DNA of 64,000 bases, taken from NCBI RefSeq assembly GCF_910577345.1, contig NZ_CAJTMT010000003.1, forward strand, positions 62,001 through 126,000. The letters are read 5' to 3'. This DNA is from an uncultured Duncaniella sp. Its GTDB lineage: Bacteria; Bacteroidota; Bacteroidia; Bacteroidales; Muribaculaceae. Made by a program: the position numbers and the translations under genes. Shown here one piece after another: positions 8,079-15,600 of the stretch; positions within the stretch are counted from its first letter, which is position 1; every line of letters starts with the position of its first letter. The notes under the pieces were generated by a model, which ran no database searches, was not told the DNA's origin, and worked only from the letters and a program-made list of their open reading frames with translations.

Positions 8079-9326
8079 ATGTCACTTGCCCTTTTCATAG
8101 CCAACCGTCTCACGCTGCGGTCTGCATCCGGAAAGATGCAGACCGGCGTTGTGATAGCCGTCACCGGCATTGCGCTGTCGGTGGTCGTGATGCTAATATC
8201 AATAGCCGTAATGATGGGTTTCAAAGAGGAAATCCGGCGCAAAATCATGGGGTTCGACTCGCAGCTCACCGTCACGGTCCACGGTGCGGACAGCAATACC
8301 GGGACAAAGCTCGTGGAATTGAGCGAACTCCGGAATGCACTCAAAGTCCTTCCGCCGGAAGCCTCTTCGGCACTGACCATCCGTCAGCCCGTGATACTGA
8401 AAACCCCTGCGGATTTTTCAGGCGCGGTGGTCAAGGGAATGAGCCGCGACTATGACTGGGAATTCGTCAGGGAAAATCTCGTCGAGGGGGAAATCCCGGA
8501 TTTCAGGGCCGATTCCACCCTCTATCATATCATCATTTCCCGCAATCTCGCCAAAGACCTTGATGCGAAACTCGGCGACAAGATTGATGCCTATTTTCTC
8601 GGAGACGGAAGCTACCGCACACGCAGGCTTAAAATCGCGGCTGTCTACGACACACATTTCGGAGAGTATGACGACAATTATATTTTCAGCACCCTCGGCC
8701 TCCTGTCGGGACTGGCAGGTCTTGACGAAAACGAAGGTACGCAACTTGAAATCTATGGGCTGAAGTCAGACCGTGAGATTGCCGATTGCGGAAGAGAACT
8801 GTCGGCAGCACTTCTCGAAGAACTGTATACCGGCAAAATCAGCACACTCTACTCAGTCACCGATGTCCATACGTCTGCCGCACTGTATTTCAACTGGCTT
8901 GCCCTGCTTGACACCAATGTGGTGGTCATCCTCACACTGATGGCACTGCTGACATGCCTGACACTCGTCTCCTCCCTATACATATTAATATTACGGAGAG
9001 TTAACATGATCGGCATACTCAAAGCCCTCGGAGCTACCGACGGCCTTATCCGCCGGGCGTTCATCTACCTCACATTGCGCATTCTTGCTGCAGGGCTTCT
9101 GATAGGCAACGCAGTCAGCGTGTGTCTGATCGTCATCCAGGACAGCACCCGCATCATTCCGCTCAATCCCGAGGCCTATTATCTTGACCATGTCCCGATG
9201 CTGCTTTCAATCCCGGCATTGCTCATCCTCAACATCTCTATCATAGTGGTAGCCTCACTGGTGCTTGTCCTCCCGTCGGCTATCATCACCTCTATCCCAC
9301 CCTCCAAAGTCATTAACTATGATTAA
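8079..9326 (+). CDS. FtsX-like ABC transporter permease (LolC/LolE type)
   Basis: A 415-residue inner-membrane protein with one N-terminal helix (about residues 22-50), a large periplasmic domain of about 220 residues, and three C-terminal helices. This is the architecture of LolC/E and other FtsX-family permeases, which act with an ATPase to move lipoproteins or other amphiphiles. The motif after the second helix (ILRRVNMIGILKALGAT) is the coupling helix typical of the family. No ATPase gene is adjacent, so the partner is encoded elsewhere. An in-frame TTG 12 bases earlier falls in the -7 box and was rejected as the start. Confidence 0.88.
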   Translation: MSLALFIANRLTLRSASGKMQTGVVIAVTGIALSVVVMLISIAVMMGFKEEIRRKIMGFDSQLTVTVHGADSNTGTKLVELSELRNALKVLPPEASSALTIRQPVILKTPADFSGAVVKGMSRDYDWEFVRENLVEGEIPDFRADSTLYHIIISRNLAKDLDAKLGDKIDAYFLGDGSYRTRRLKIAAVYDTHFGEYDDNYIFSTLGLLSGLAGLDENEGTQLEIYGLKSDREIADCGRELSAALLEELYTGKISTLYSVTDVHTSAALYFNWLALLDTNVVVILTLMALLTCLTLVSSLYILILRRVNMIGILKALGATDGLIRRAFIYLTLRILAAGLLIGNAVSVCLIVIQDSTRIIPLNPEAYYLDHVPMLLSIPALLILNISIIVVASLVLVLPSAIITSIPPSKVINYD

Positions 9327-9393
9327 CCGGAGGGCAAAGAATCGCGCCCGAACGCAAAACAAGCATAATTTTGCTAAAAGAACAGCAAAAAGA

Positions 9394-9424
9394 TTGGGAT
9401 TGGCAAAAAAAATCCCTATCTTTG
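9394..9424 (+). promoter_or_regulatory. Strong Bacteroidota-type promoter for ppdK
   Basis: TTG, 20 bases, then TATCTTTG. The predicted start is about 150 bases before the ppdK ATG, leaving an unusually long leader that contains a small GC-rich hairpin (arms CCCCG and CGGGG around 9512-9527). Confidence 0.7.
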
Positions 9425-9581
9425 CATTAGTAACGTAGCAAGGACGACTGCCACTGACGCAATGTGGCGACAGATGTTAACCTTATACTTCTCATCCTCA
9501 AACACATCACCCCGGCCCATCGGGGAACTATGATACCTACAACGTAATTCACAGATTAAATTATCAATATCTAATTACAGA

Positions 9582-12296
9582 ATGAAAAGAGTTTATACTT
9601 TTGGAGACGGCAAAGCAGAAGGCAATGCCTCAATGCGCAATCTCCTCGGCGGCAAGGGTGCGAACCTCGCCGAAATGAACCTTCTCGGTATGCCCGTACC
9701 TCCCGGTTTCACAATCACTACCGAAGTCTGCACCGAATACACCCAGTATGGTCGCGACAAAGTTGTCAAGGATCTTACCAAGGAAGTGCAGGAAGCTATC
9801 GCTCACGTTGAGCAGCTCACCGGCAAGAAATTCAACGATCCCGAAAATCCCCTTCTCGTTTCTGTACGTTCAGGCGCACGCGCTTCAATGCCCGGCATGA
9901 TGGACACCGTCCTCAACCTCGGTATGAACGACGCCACCGTAGAGTCTCTCGCAAAGAAGAGCGGCAACGCCCGCTTCGCATGGGACAGCTACCGTCGTTT
10001 CGTGCAGATGTATGGCGACGTTGTTCTCGGCATGAAGCCCAAGAGCAAGGCCGACATCGATCCCTTCGAAGAAATCATGGACAAGGTGAAGGAAGAAAAG
10101 GGCGTGAAGCTTGATACCGAACTTACCGTCGAAGATCTTCAGAACCTCGTCAAGCTCTTCAAGGCTGCCGTAAAGGAATACACCGGCAAGGACTTCCCCA
10201 ACGACGCTTGGGAACAGCTCTGGGGTGGCATCTGCGCTGTGTTTGACAGCTGGATGAACGAACGCGCTATCCTCTACCGCCGCATGAACCAGATTCCCGA
10301 AGAATGGGGAACTGCCGTCAACGTACAGGCTATGGTCTACGGTAACATGGGCGACAACTCCGCAACAGGTGTGGCCTTCAGCCGCGACGCAGCAACAGGC
10401 GAAAACATATTCAACGGCGAATACCTCATCAACGCTCAGGGCGAAGACGTGGTTGCCGGTATCCGCACTCCCCAGCAGATCACAGTGGAAGGCTCACGCC
10501 GTTGGGCTGCCCTCCAGGGTATCAGCGAGGAAGTACGCGCAGAAAAATATCCTTCACTTGAAGAGTCTATGCCGACTTGCGCTGCCGAACTTATCGCAAT
10601 CGCAGGCCGTCTCGAAGACTACTACAAGGACATGCAGGACATGGAATTCACCATTCAGGACGGCAAGCTCTGGATGCTCCAGACCCGTAACGGCAAGCGC
10701 ACCGGCGCTGCTATGGTGAAGATTGCCATGGACCTCCTCCGTGCAGGTGAAATCGACGAGAAGACTACCCTTCTCCGCATGGAGCCCCAGAAACTCGATG
10801 AGCTTCTCCACCCCGTATTCGACAAATCAGCCCTCAAGCGCGCTAAGGTCGTTGCCAAGGGTCTTCCCGCATCTCCCGGTGCAGCCGCAGGCCAGATCGT
10901 ATTCTCAGCTGACGAAGCAGAAGCTTGGAGCGAAAAGAAGCGCAAAGTCGTTCTCGTGCGTATCGAGACTTCTCCCGAAGACCTCCGTGGTATGGCTGTT
11001 GCTCAGGGTATCCTCACAATGCGTGGCGGTATGACCTCTCACGCAGCCGTTGTTGCCCGTGGTATGGGTAAGTGCTGTGTGTCCGGCGCAGGCGAAATCC
11101 GCGTTGACTACAAGAACAAGACCGTTGAAATGGGTGGCAAGACCTACAACGAAGGTGACTGGATCTCACTCAACGGTTCAACAGGTGAAGTTTATGACGG
11201 CCAGGTGCCCACTACCGAACCCGAACTCGGCGGTGACTTCGGCGCAATCATGAACCTCGCAGCCAAATACACCAAGACCCTCGTCCGCACCAACGCCGAC
11301 TCACCCCGCGACGCCAAGCAGGCTCGCCACTTCGGCGCACAGGGCATCGGTCTCTGCCGTACAGAACACATGTTCTTCGAAGGCGACCGCATCAAGGCCG
11401 TGCGCGAAATGATCCTCGCTTCTGACGAAGAAGGCCGTCGCGCAGCTCTCGCCAAGCTCCTCCCCATGCAGCGTGGCGACTTCGAAGGCATCTTCGAAGC
11501 TATGGACGGCTACGGAGTGACCATCCGTCTTCTCGATCCCCCTCTGCACGAATTCGTACCTCACCAGACCGCAACTCAGAAGGTCATGGCTGAAGAGATG
11601 GGCATCACCCTCGAAGAAGTTAAGGCTAAGGTTGACTCCCTCGAAGAATTCAACCCCATGCTCGGTCACCGTGGCTGCCGTCTCGGCATCACCTACCCCG
11701 AAATCACCGAAATGCAGACCCGCGCCATCATCGAGGCAGCTCTCGCTGTCAAGGAACGCGGCATCGACGTTCACCCCGAAATCATGATTCCCCTTGTAGG
11801 TTCACTCAAGGAAATCCAGAACCAGGCAGACGTCATCAACATCACTGCTGCAAAGGTATTCGAGGAAGCAGGCCGCAGCGTACCCTACAAGGTTGGTACA
11901 ATGATTGAGGTGCCCCGTGCAGCTCTCGTTGCAAACCAGATTGCAGAGGTTGCTGACTTCTTCTCGTTCGGTACAAACGACCTTACCCAGATGACCTTCG
12001 GCTTCTCTCGCGACGACGCTCCCAAGTTCCTCAAGTTCTACAAGGAACATGGCATCATCAAGACCGATCCCTTCGAAGTACTCGATCAGGAAGGCGTTGG
12101 CCAGCTCGTGAAGATGGGTGTTGAAAAGGGTCGCGCAACCAAACCCGAACTCAAAGTAGGTATCTGCGGCGAGCACGGTGGCGAACCCTCATCTGTCAAG
12201 TTCTGCGCCCGTCTCGGCATGAACTATGTATCCTGCTCACCCTACCGCGTGCCCATCGCCCGCGTAGCTGCGGCTCAGGCTGCAATCGAAGAATAA
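9582..12296 (+). CDS. ppdK: Pyruvate, phosphate dikinase
   Basis: It interconverts pyruvate, ATP and phosphate with PEP, AMP and pyrophosphate, linking glycolysis and gluconeogenesis in many anaerobes. The 904 residues are full length. There is an N-terminal ATP-grasp domain (GGKGANLAEM, SVRSGARASMPGMMDT), a central phosphohistidine domain with catalytic His487 in GGMTSHAAVVARGMG, and a C-terminal PEP-binding barrel with the GICGEHGGEPSS cysteine motif. Codon use is strongly biased to a few C-ending codons compared with the neighbours, which suggests very high expression. It stands alone, with its own promoter, a long leader and a strong terminator. Confidence 0.98.
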   Translation: MKRVYTFGDGKAEGNASMRNLLGGKGANLAEMNLLGMPVPPGFTITTEVCTEYTQYGRDKVVKDLTKEVQEAIAHVEQLTGKKFNDPENPLLVSVRSGARASMPGMMDTVLNLGMNDATVESLAKKSGNARFAWDSYRRFVQMYGDVVLGMKPKSKADIDPFEEIMDKVKEEKGVKLDTELTVEDLQNLVKLFKAAVKEYTGKDFPNDAWEQLWGGICAVFDSWMNERAILYRRMNQIPEEWGTAVNVQAMVYGNMGDNSATGVAFSRDAATGENIFNGEYLINAQGEDVVAGIRTPQQITVEGSRRWAALQGISEEVRAEKYPSLEESMPTCAAELIAIAGRLEDYYKDMQDMEFTIQDGKLWMLQTRNGKRTGAAMVKIAMDLLRAGEIDEKTTLLRMEPQKLDELLHPVFDKSALKRAKVVAKGLPASPGAAAGQIVFSADEAEAWSEKKRKVVLVRIETSPEDLRGMAVAQGILTMRGGMTSHAAVVARGMGKCCVSGAGEIRVDYKNKTVEMGGKTYNEGDWISLNGSTGEVYDGQVPTTEPELGGDFGAIMNLAAKYTKTLVRTNADSPRDAKQARHFGAQGIGLCRTEHMFFEGDRIKAVREMILASDEEGRRAALAKLLPMQRGDFEGIFEAMDGYGVTIRLLDPPLHEFVPHQTATQKVMAEEMGITLEEVKAKVDSLEEFNPMLGHRGCRLGITYPEITEMQTRAIIEAALAVKERGIDVHPEIMIPLVGSLKEIQNQADVINITAAKVFEEAGRSVPYKVGTMIEVPRAALVANQIAEVADFFSFGTNDLTQMTFGFSRDDAPKFLKFYKEHGIIKTDPFEVLDQEGVGQLVKMGVEKGRATKPELKVGICGEHGGEPSSVKFCARLGMNYVSCSPYRVPIARVAAAQAAIEE

Positions 12297-12321
12297 TTCT
12301 CTGAGAGTTAAATAATCAAAT

Positions 12322-12367
12322 AGGTCGTAATTCTTTAGATACTTTCTATAGGAATTACGACCTTTTT
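12322..12367 (+). terminator. Intrinsic terminator of ppdK
   Basis: Inverted arms AGGTCGTAATTC and GAATTACGACCT form a 12-bp stem, followed directly by a run of five T. Confidence 0.9.
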
Positions 12368-12382
12368 CCAAATATACATTGG

Positions 12383-12646
12383 ATGAAAGAGGAGATTGAT
12401 CCCCATACAGGAGAGAAATGGATTGAACTTAGCAAGGAGGAAATCAAGATGGGTTTTCTTGCTCTGTGTGTGGAGGCTCTTGCTGAGATTGAGGGTTGCG
12501 ACTACACAGATATGTTTAATCGTATGGAGGCGGCAGATATTACAGAAGGATATATCCTAAAGCATTACGAGCCGATTCACACGCAAAGTTGGGAAAACGT
12601 CATAAAGGAGCTAAAAGAGCTTCTCGCAAAACGGGAATCTAAATAA
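12383..12646 (+). CDS. Small DUF3791-like protein
   Basis: An 87-residue acidic cytoplasmic protein without signal or membrane segment. After a short lead, the segment MGFLALCVEALAEIEGC and the later YILKHYEPIHTQSWENVI resemble DUF3791 proteins, whose common core is a helix, a loop and a hydrophobic 'LHT' turn. DUF3791 proteins are often encoded with ADP-ribosyltransferase-like DUF3990 genes, but none is here. It starts 16 bases after the ppdK terminator. The DNA is more AT-rich than the neighbouring core genes. The family call is from memory of the pattern and is tentative. Confidence 0.6.
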   Translation: MKEEIDPHTGEKWIELSKEEIKMGFLALCVEALAEIEGCDYTDMFNRMEAADITEGYILKHYEPIHTQSWENVIKELKELLAKRESK

Positions 12647-12682
12647 TTAACGATATGTACATCCTCGTTAAAATAGGGACAA

Positions 12683-12901
12683 ATGAGTGAAAAAGAGAAA
12701 GAGCTTCATCGCATATTGACCGCCTCGCAGACAGGGACAATAGTATGCCGCATTGCTAAATTGCTCGGTATACCCACTTATGAAGCATTCCGTCGCTTCA
12801 TAATGAGCAAGACGTATGCAAACTTTCGTAAGCACGGATCCGTCCTCTCAATGTGTGGAGACCCTGCAATTGTGGAAGAATTTCTCAACGAAAGCAATTA
12901 A
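12683..12901 (+). CDS. Small hypothetical protein, possibly DUF3791-like
   Basis: A 72-residue basic protein 36 bases after the previous small gene and likely cotranscribed. It contains IAKLLGIPTYEAFRRFIMSK, which resembles the helical pattern of DUF3791-type proteins (a short helix, then an 'SKTY' turn), and ends in a glutamate-rich helix. No catalytic residues are recognisable. Together the two genes look like a small accessory pair next to a toxin-antitoxin module. Their function is unknown. Confidence 0.55.
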   Translation: MSEKEKELHRILTASQTGTIVCRIAKLLGIPTYEAFRRFIMSKTYANFRKHGSVLSMCGDPAIVEEFLNESN

Positions 12902-12987
12902 GCTATTAAAGCTTTGACATAATCTTTGATGCCCTACATTTTGTATTGTCATCAAGGCATCATAAATTATAAAATTGATTTCGCCTT

Positions 12988-13263
12988 CTAAAATAAGTCG
13001 GAATGCGTGCCGGTGCGCACAAGTGTCAAAAGATTAATACCATTGTCAACTGAATATACAAGAAGCCAGTCCGGAGTGATATGACATTCGCGACAACCTT
13101 TGTAATCGCCCGTAAGAGCGTGATCCTTGTTTTTTGCCGGAAGTGGTTTGCCCTGAATCAAAAATTGGATAATATAATCGAGTAGATTTTCATCAAGCCC
13201 GCGTTTACGAGCCAACTTGAGGTCTCGCTTGTATTGGTTAGTGATACTTAAATCAAACATCAT
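12988..13263 (-). CDS. YafQ-family type II toxin (mRNA interferase)
   Basis: A 91-residue RelE-superfamily toxin that would cleave mRNA on the ribosome. It carries the YafQ signature: DHALTGDYKGCRECHITPDW and the C-terminal LVRTGTHSDLF. Residues aligned with the E. coli YafQ catalytic set are all present (His48, His61, Asp65, His87), so it should be active. It overlaps the antitoxin gene by 11 bases, the usual coupled order of antitoxin first. Confidence 0.92.
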   Translation of the reverse strand: MMFDLSITNQYKRDLKLARKRGLDENLLDYIIQFLIQGKPLPAKNKDHALTGDYKGCRECHITPDWLLVYSVDNGINLLTLVRTGTHSDLF

Positions 13264-13471
13264 CCAGATTCGCTACCATTTTTTTATAATTTTCAAATGA
13301 CCCACAATGAATTGTTTCACCTTTGCGGGCAGCATCAATGGCTGCAACGGTAGCAGCATTGGGCTTTGGCTTCTCAGCCTTCACCGAAACCACGCCACGA
13401 ATCATCATGATAGCCTTCTTGATGTCACGGAGCATGTCGGGGTTTTCTATTGAAACAGTCAGTTGGGTCAT
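13253..13471 (-). CDS. Antitoxin partner of the YafQ-type toxin
   Basis: A 72-residue protein directly upstream of and overlapping the toxin gene. The N-terminal strand MTQLTVSIENP and following helix (MLRDIKKAIMMIRGVVSVKA) would form the DNA-binding dimer, and the C-terminal part the toxin-wrapping tail. It is not a clear DinJ. Assignment rests mainly on position, overlap and size. A palindrome over the promoter's -7 box suits autorepression by the complex. Confidence 0.82.
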   Translation of the reverse strand: MTQLTVSIENPDMLRDIKKAIMMIRGVVSVKAEKPKPNAATVAAIDAARKGETIHCGSFENYKKMVANLDDV

Positions 13472-13526
13472 AAATCCGGATTTTTGTGATTTTCAGTCAG
13501 TCGCCTCATGGTGAGACTTTTTGTTT

Positions 13527-13565
13527 ACTTTTGCAAAGTTATCAAAAGTGCTTTAAAGTAACAAA
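13527..13565 (-). promoter_or_regulatory. Toxin-antitoxin promoter with overlapping palindrome
   Basis: On the minus strand TTTG, 20 bases, then TAACTTTG match the Bacteroidota consensus. Arms ACTTTTG and CAAAAGT, 9 bases apart (13527-13549), span the -7 box and are a candidate operator. Confidence 0.7.
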
Positions 13566-13664
13566 TATGGAACAGAGGAATGTATCGGAAAGTTCATATT
13601 TTAAGCAGTTGCAATATGGCAAGTTTTCATGCCTCATAGAAGGCCGGAGATTCCGTTAACGAAA

Positions 13665-13694
13665 ACAGCTTCCGACATTTGTGTCGAAAGCTGT
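13665..13694. other. Hairpin in the gap between the antitoxin and GLPGLI genes
   Basis: ACAGCTTCCGACA and TGTCGAAAGCTGT form a 13-bp stem with one mismatch and a 4-base loop. There is no T tract. The octamer AAAGCTGT recurs twice more within 50 bases to the right. The rest of 13566-13771 holds only a 30-codon frame that I cannot support as a gene. Confidence 0.5.
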
Positions 13695-13771
13695 CGAATA
13701 CTTTATATAAAGGTAAAGCTGTCTTGTAAAATCAAAGCTGTACTATAACAGTCAAATTCTTCTAAAATATA

Positions 13772-14593
13772 TCAGTAGTCAGTCTCGATGGAATCAATTT
13801 CTTTGCGAGATTTGTTCTTTGCAGAATTTGGAGCTGCCGAAATTGAAATGCCAAGGCCGCTTAATTGTGCATTCATCTGGGAAACCGTGTTGTCAATCAT
13901 TTTTCTTTTGATTTTCAAATATTCCTTACGGTCAATTTTAGTGTAGGATTCGGATGAATACACCGGTTTGATTTCTCGCGATGTCTGCTTGAGGCCGGTT
14001 GCAACAAAATTATACAATCCGGTTGGTTCGGCTGCCTCCAATATAAGGCCGGGAAGTCCCCCGAGTTTCCAAGGGCCATTCGTTACAGGAATTTCCGGGG
14101 TGAACCATACTGTCCATTCCCGACCATTGAAAACCGTCGTTGCCATCTGACATTCATATCCCAAGATATTTCTTGTACTGTCGGCAAGCTGCCAGTCATA
14201 ATCCGGCATCGATTCCTCCATGACATACTTATCAAGACCATTAACATCGTAAGTCTTAATAAAATTATCAGCAGTCGATTTCAAGACATAGTAACTACCG
14301 TCACGACGCGGAGCCTTGTCCAATTTGCCACTCGCGAAAGCACCACGCATTATATCCTTATATATAGCCTCTCCTTCCGGAGTTGACTCAAGCGAATCTA
14401 TATACTCCGTCATCGGTGAGTAAAACTTAGAGTCTGTGGCATTTGCCACAAGAACATACTGATTCCCTTTTACTCGGCCGGTCTTAAGATTCGGCACAGA
14501 AGCCGTATAACTCACCTCTATGTCCGCCCTCACTTGCGCGAAAGAAGAGGCCGCAAAAATCCACAGACCTAACACAACCACTAATTTATTCAT
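13772..14593 (-). CDS. GLPGLI family secreted protein
   Basis: GLPGLI proteins are exported Bacteroidota proteins of unknown function named for a motif that is present here as LGGLPGLILEA. The chosen start gives 273 residues with a signal peptide ending near SFAQ. Two further in-frame ATGs lie 18 and 45 bases upstream, but they arise from an 18-base duplication and would place charged residues ahead of the signal peptide. The protein also has the preceding family segment WTVWFTPEIPV, which supports the assignment. It stands alone on this strand between the toxin-antitoxin pair and a long AT-rich gap. Confidence 0.85.
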   Translation of the reverse strand: MNKLVVVLGLWIFAASSFAQVRADIEVSYTASVPNLKTGRVKGNQYVLVANATDSKFYSPMTEYIDSLESTPEGEAIYKDIMRGAFASGKLDKAPRRDGSYYVLKSTADNFIKTYDVNGLDKYVMEESMPDYDWQLADSTRNILGYECQMATTVFNGREWTVWFTPEIPVTNGPWKLGGLPGLILEAAEPTGLYNFVATGLKQTSREIKPVYSSESYTKIDRKEYLKIKRKMIDNTVSQMNAQLSGLGISISAAPNSAKNKSRKEIDSIETDY

Positions 14594-14620
14594 CTTACAT
14601 CTTTTATTCATCTTACATCT
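14586..14620. repeat. 18-bp tandem duplication at the GLPGLI start
   Basis: TTATTCATCTTACATCT occurs at 14586-14602 and again at 14604-14620. Each copy carries an ATG for the downstream frame, so the duplication created a second possible start. Confidence 0.75.
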
Positions 14621-15546
14621 ACAATTATGAATTAACATCTCTTTGAATCATCATTTCGCCGATGATGATACCTTAATAAGCAATTCGAAATCCTACATTT
14701 TTATTATTGTGTTTATAAGTGTACAAGTTAAACTATAGAACCGTTCAACAACGGCATTCAAAGATCAATTTAGCTTATAGCCAATTAAAAATCGCATATT
14801 CTTCGTAGCACCAAATGCCATAATTCCTTAACTAAATGCCATAATCCCTAAAAAAGTAGATTCCCCTTAAAATTATGGCGAACTTTATTTTCAGAAAGTA
14901 AGCATAAAAACATAGGACTAAGAATACAGTATATAGGTTTCTTTATTATTCATAAATTTACTTCATTATTAATTTCGTAATTTCATATACAACTGTTTAT
15001 TAAAGACTAAAGTAATTCAATATAGTAGATACAAGTATAGCAATGATAACTCAACATAACCTACATATAGAAATAGCCTAATTATTACCATAATACCAAT
15101 AATTTATTATTTCTCCCATACCAAAATCTCAGTAATTATTATATATAGTCTGACATATCATGAGAGATGACATCCTATTAATGGCAAAGGTACGAAATTT
15201 TTGTCATATTCATCTCTCAATATAAATTAACATTAAAAAGTGAGCGTCTCTAAACAAAAAACGAATTGCGACCAACATGGAAGGACTGACTATATTTAAT
15301 CACACTAATTTACTATTTTCACTGGTTATTCTCACACAAGTCTGTATGTGAGATTCAAATATAAAGTAGCGATATTAACAAACATTAAATCTATGAATAT
15401 CAAATCAGGCATTTTATCTAAAGTAAATTTTTAAGGCAAAAATACGGTTAAAAAGTTTACTTTAAATAACGGTATGAAATATAATAAAACTCTTATTAAC
15501 AATAATATAGTTAATTTTTGAGTTTACTTTTGAAAGTTACCGTGTC
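14621..15546. other. AT-rich gene-free stretch before the polysaccharide locus
   Basis: No convincing gene, RNA or mobile element is seen. Near the right end, GTTTACTTT occurs at 15455-15463 and 15522-15530 with an inverted copy, AAAGTAAA, at 15420-15427. The first two also form an inverted repeat (TAAAGTAAA with TTTACTTTA). These may be regulator sites for the locus that follows. Confidence 0.5.
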
Positions 15547-15577
15547 TTGTGTCCAAAATAAATAAACCATACCTTTG
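15547..15577 (+). promoter_or_regulatory. Promoter of the GH2-lyase-regulator operon
   Basis: TTG, 20 bases, then TACCTTTG match the consensus. The predicted start is about 18 bases before the GH2 ATG. Confidence 0.65.
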
Positions 15578-15600
15578 TAATATCACATTAATCTTCACCC

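Noticed and set aside
13567..13659. 30-codon frame between the antitoxin promoter and the GLPGLI gene
   Set aside because: Too short, no family match and no supporting ribosome or promoter signal.
14621..15546. tRNA, small RNA or degraded gene in the AT-rich gap
   Set aside because: No cloverleaf, no conserved RNA pattern and no coherent frame was recognised.
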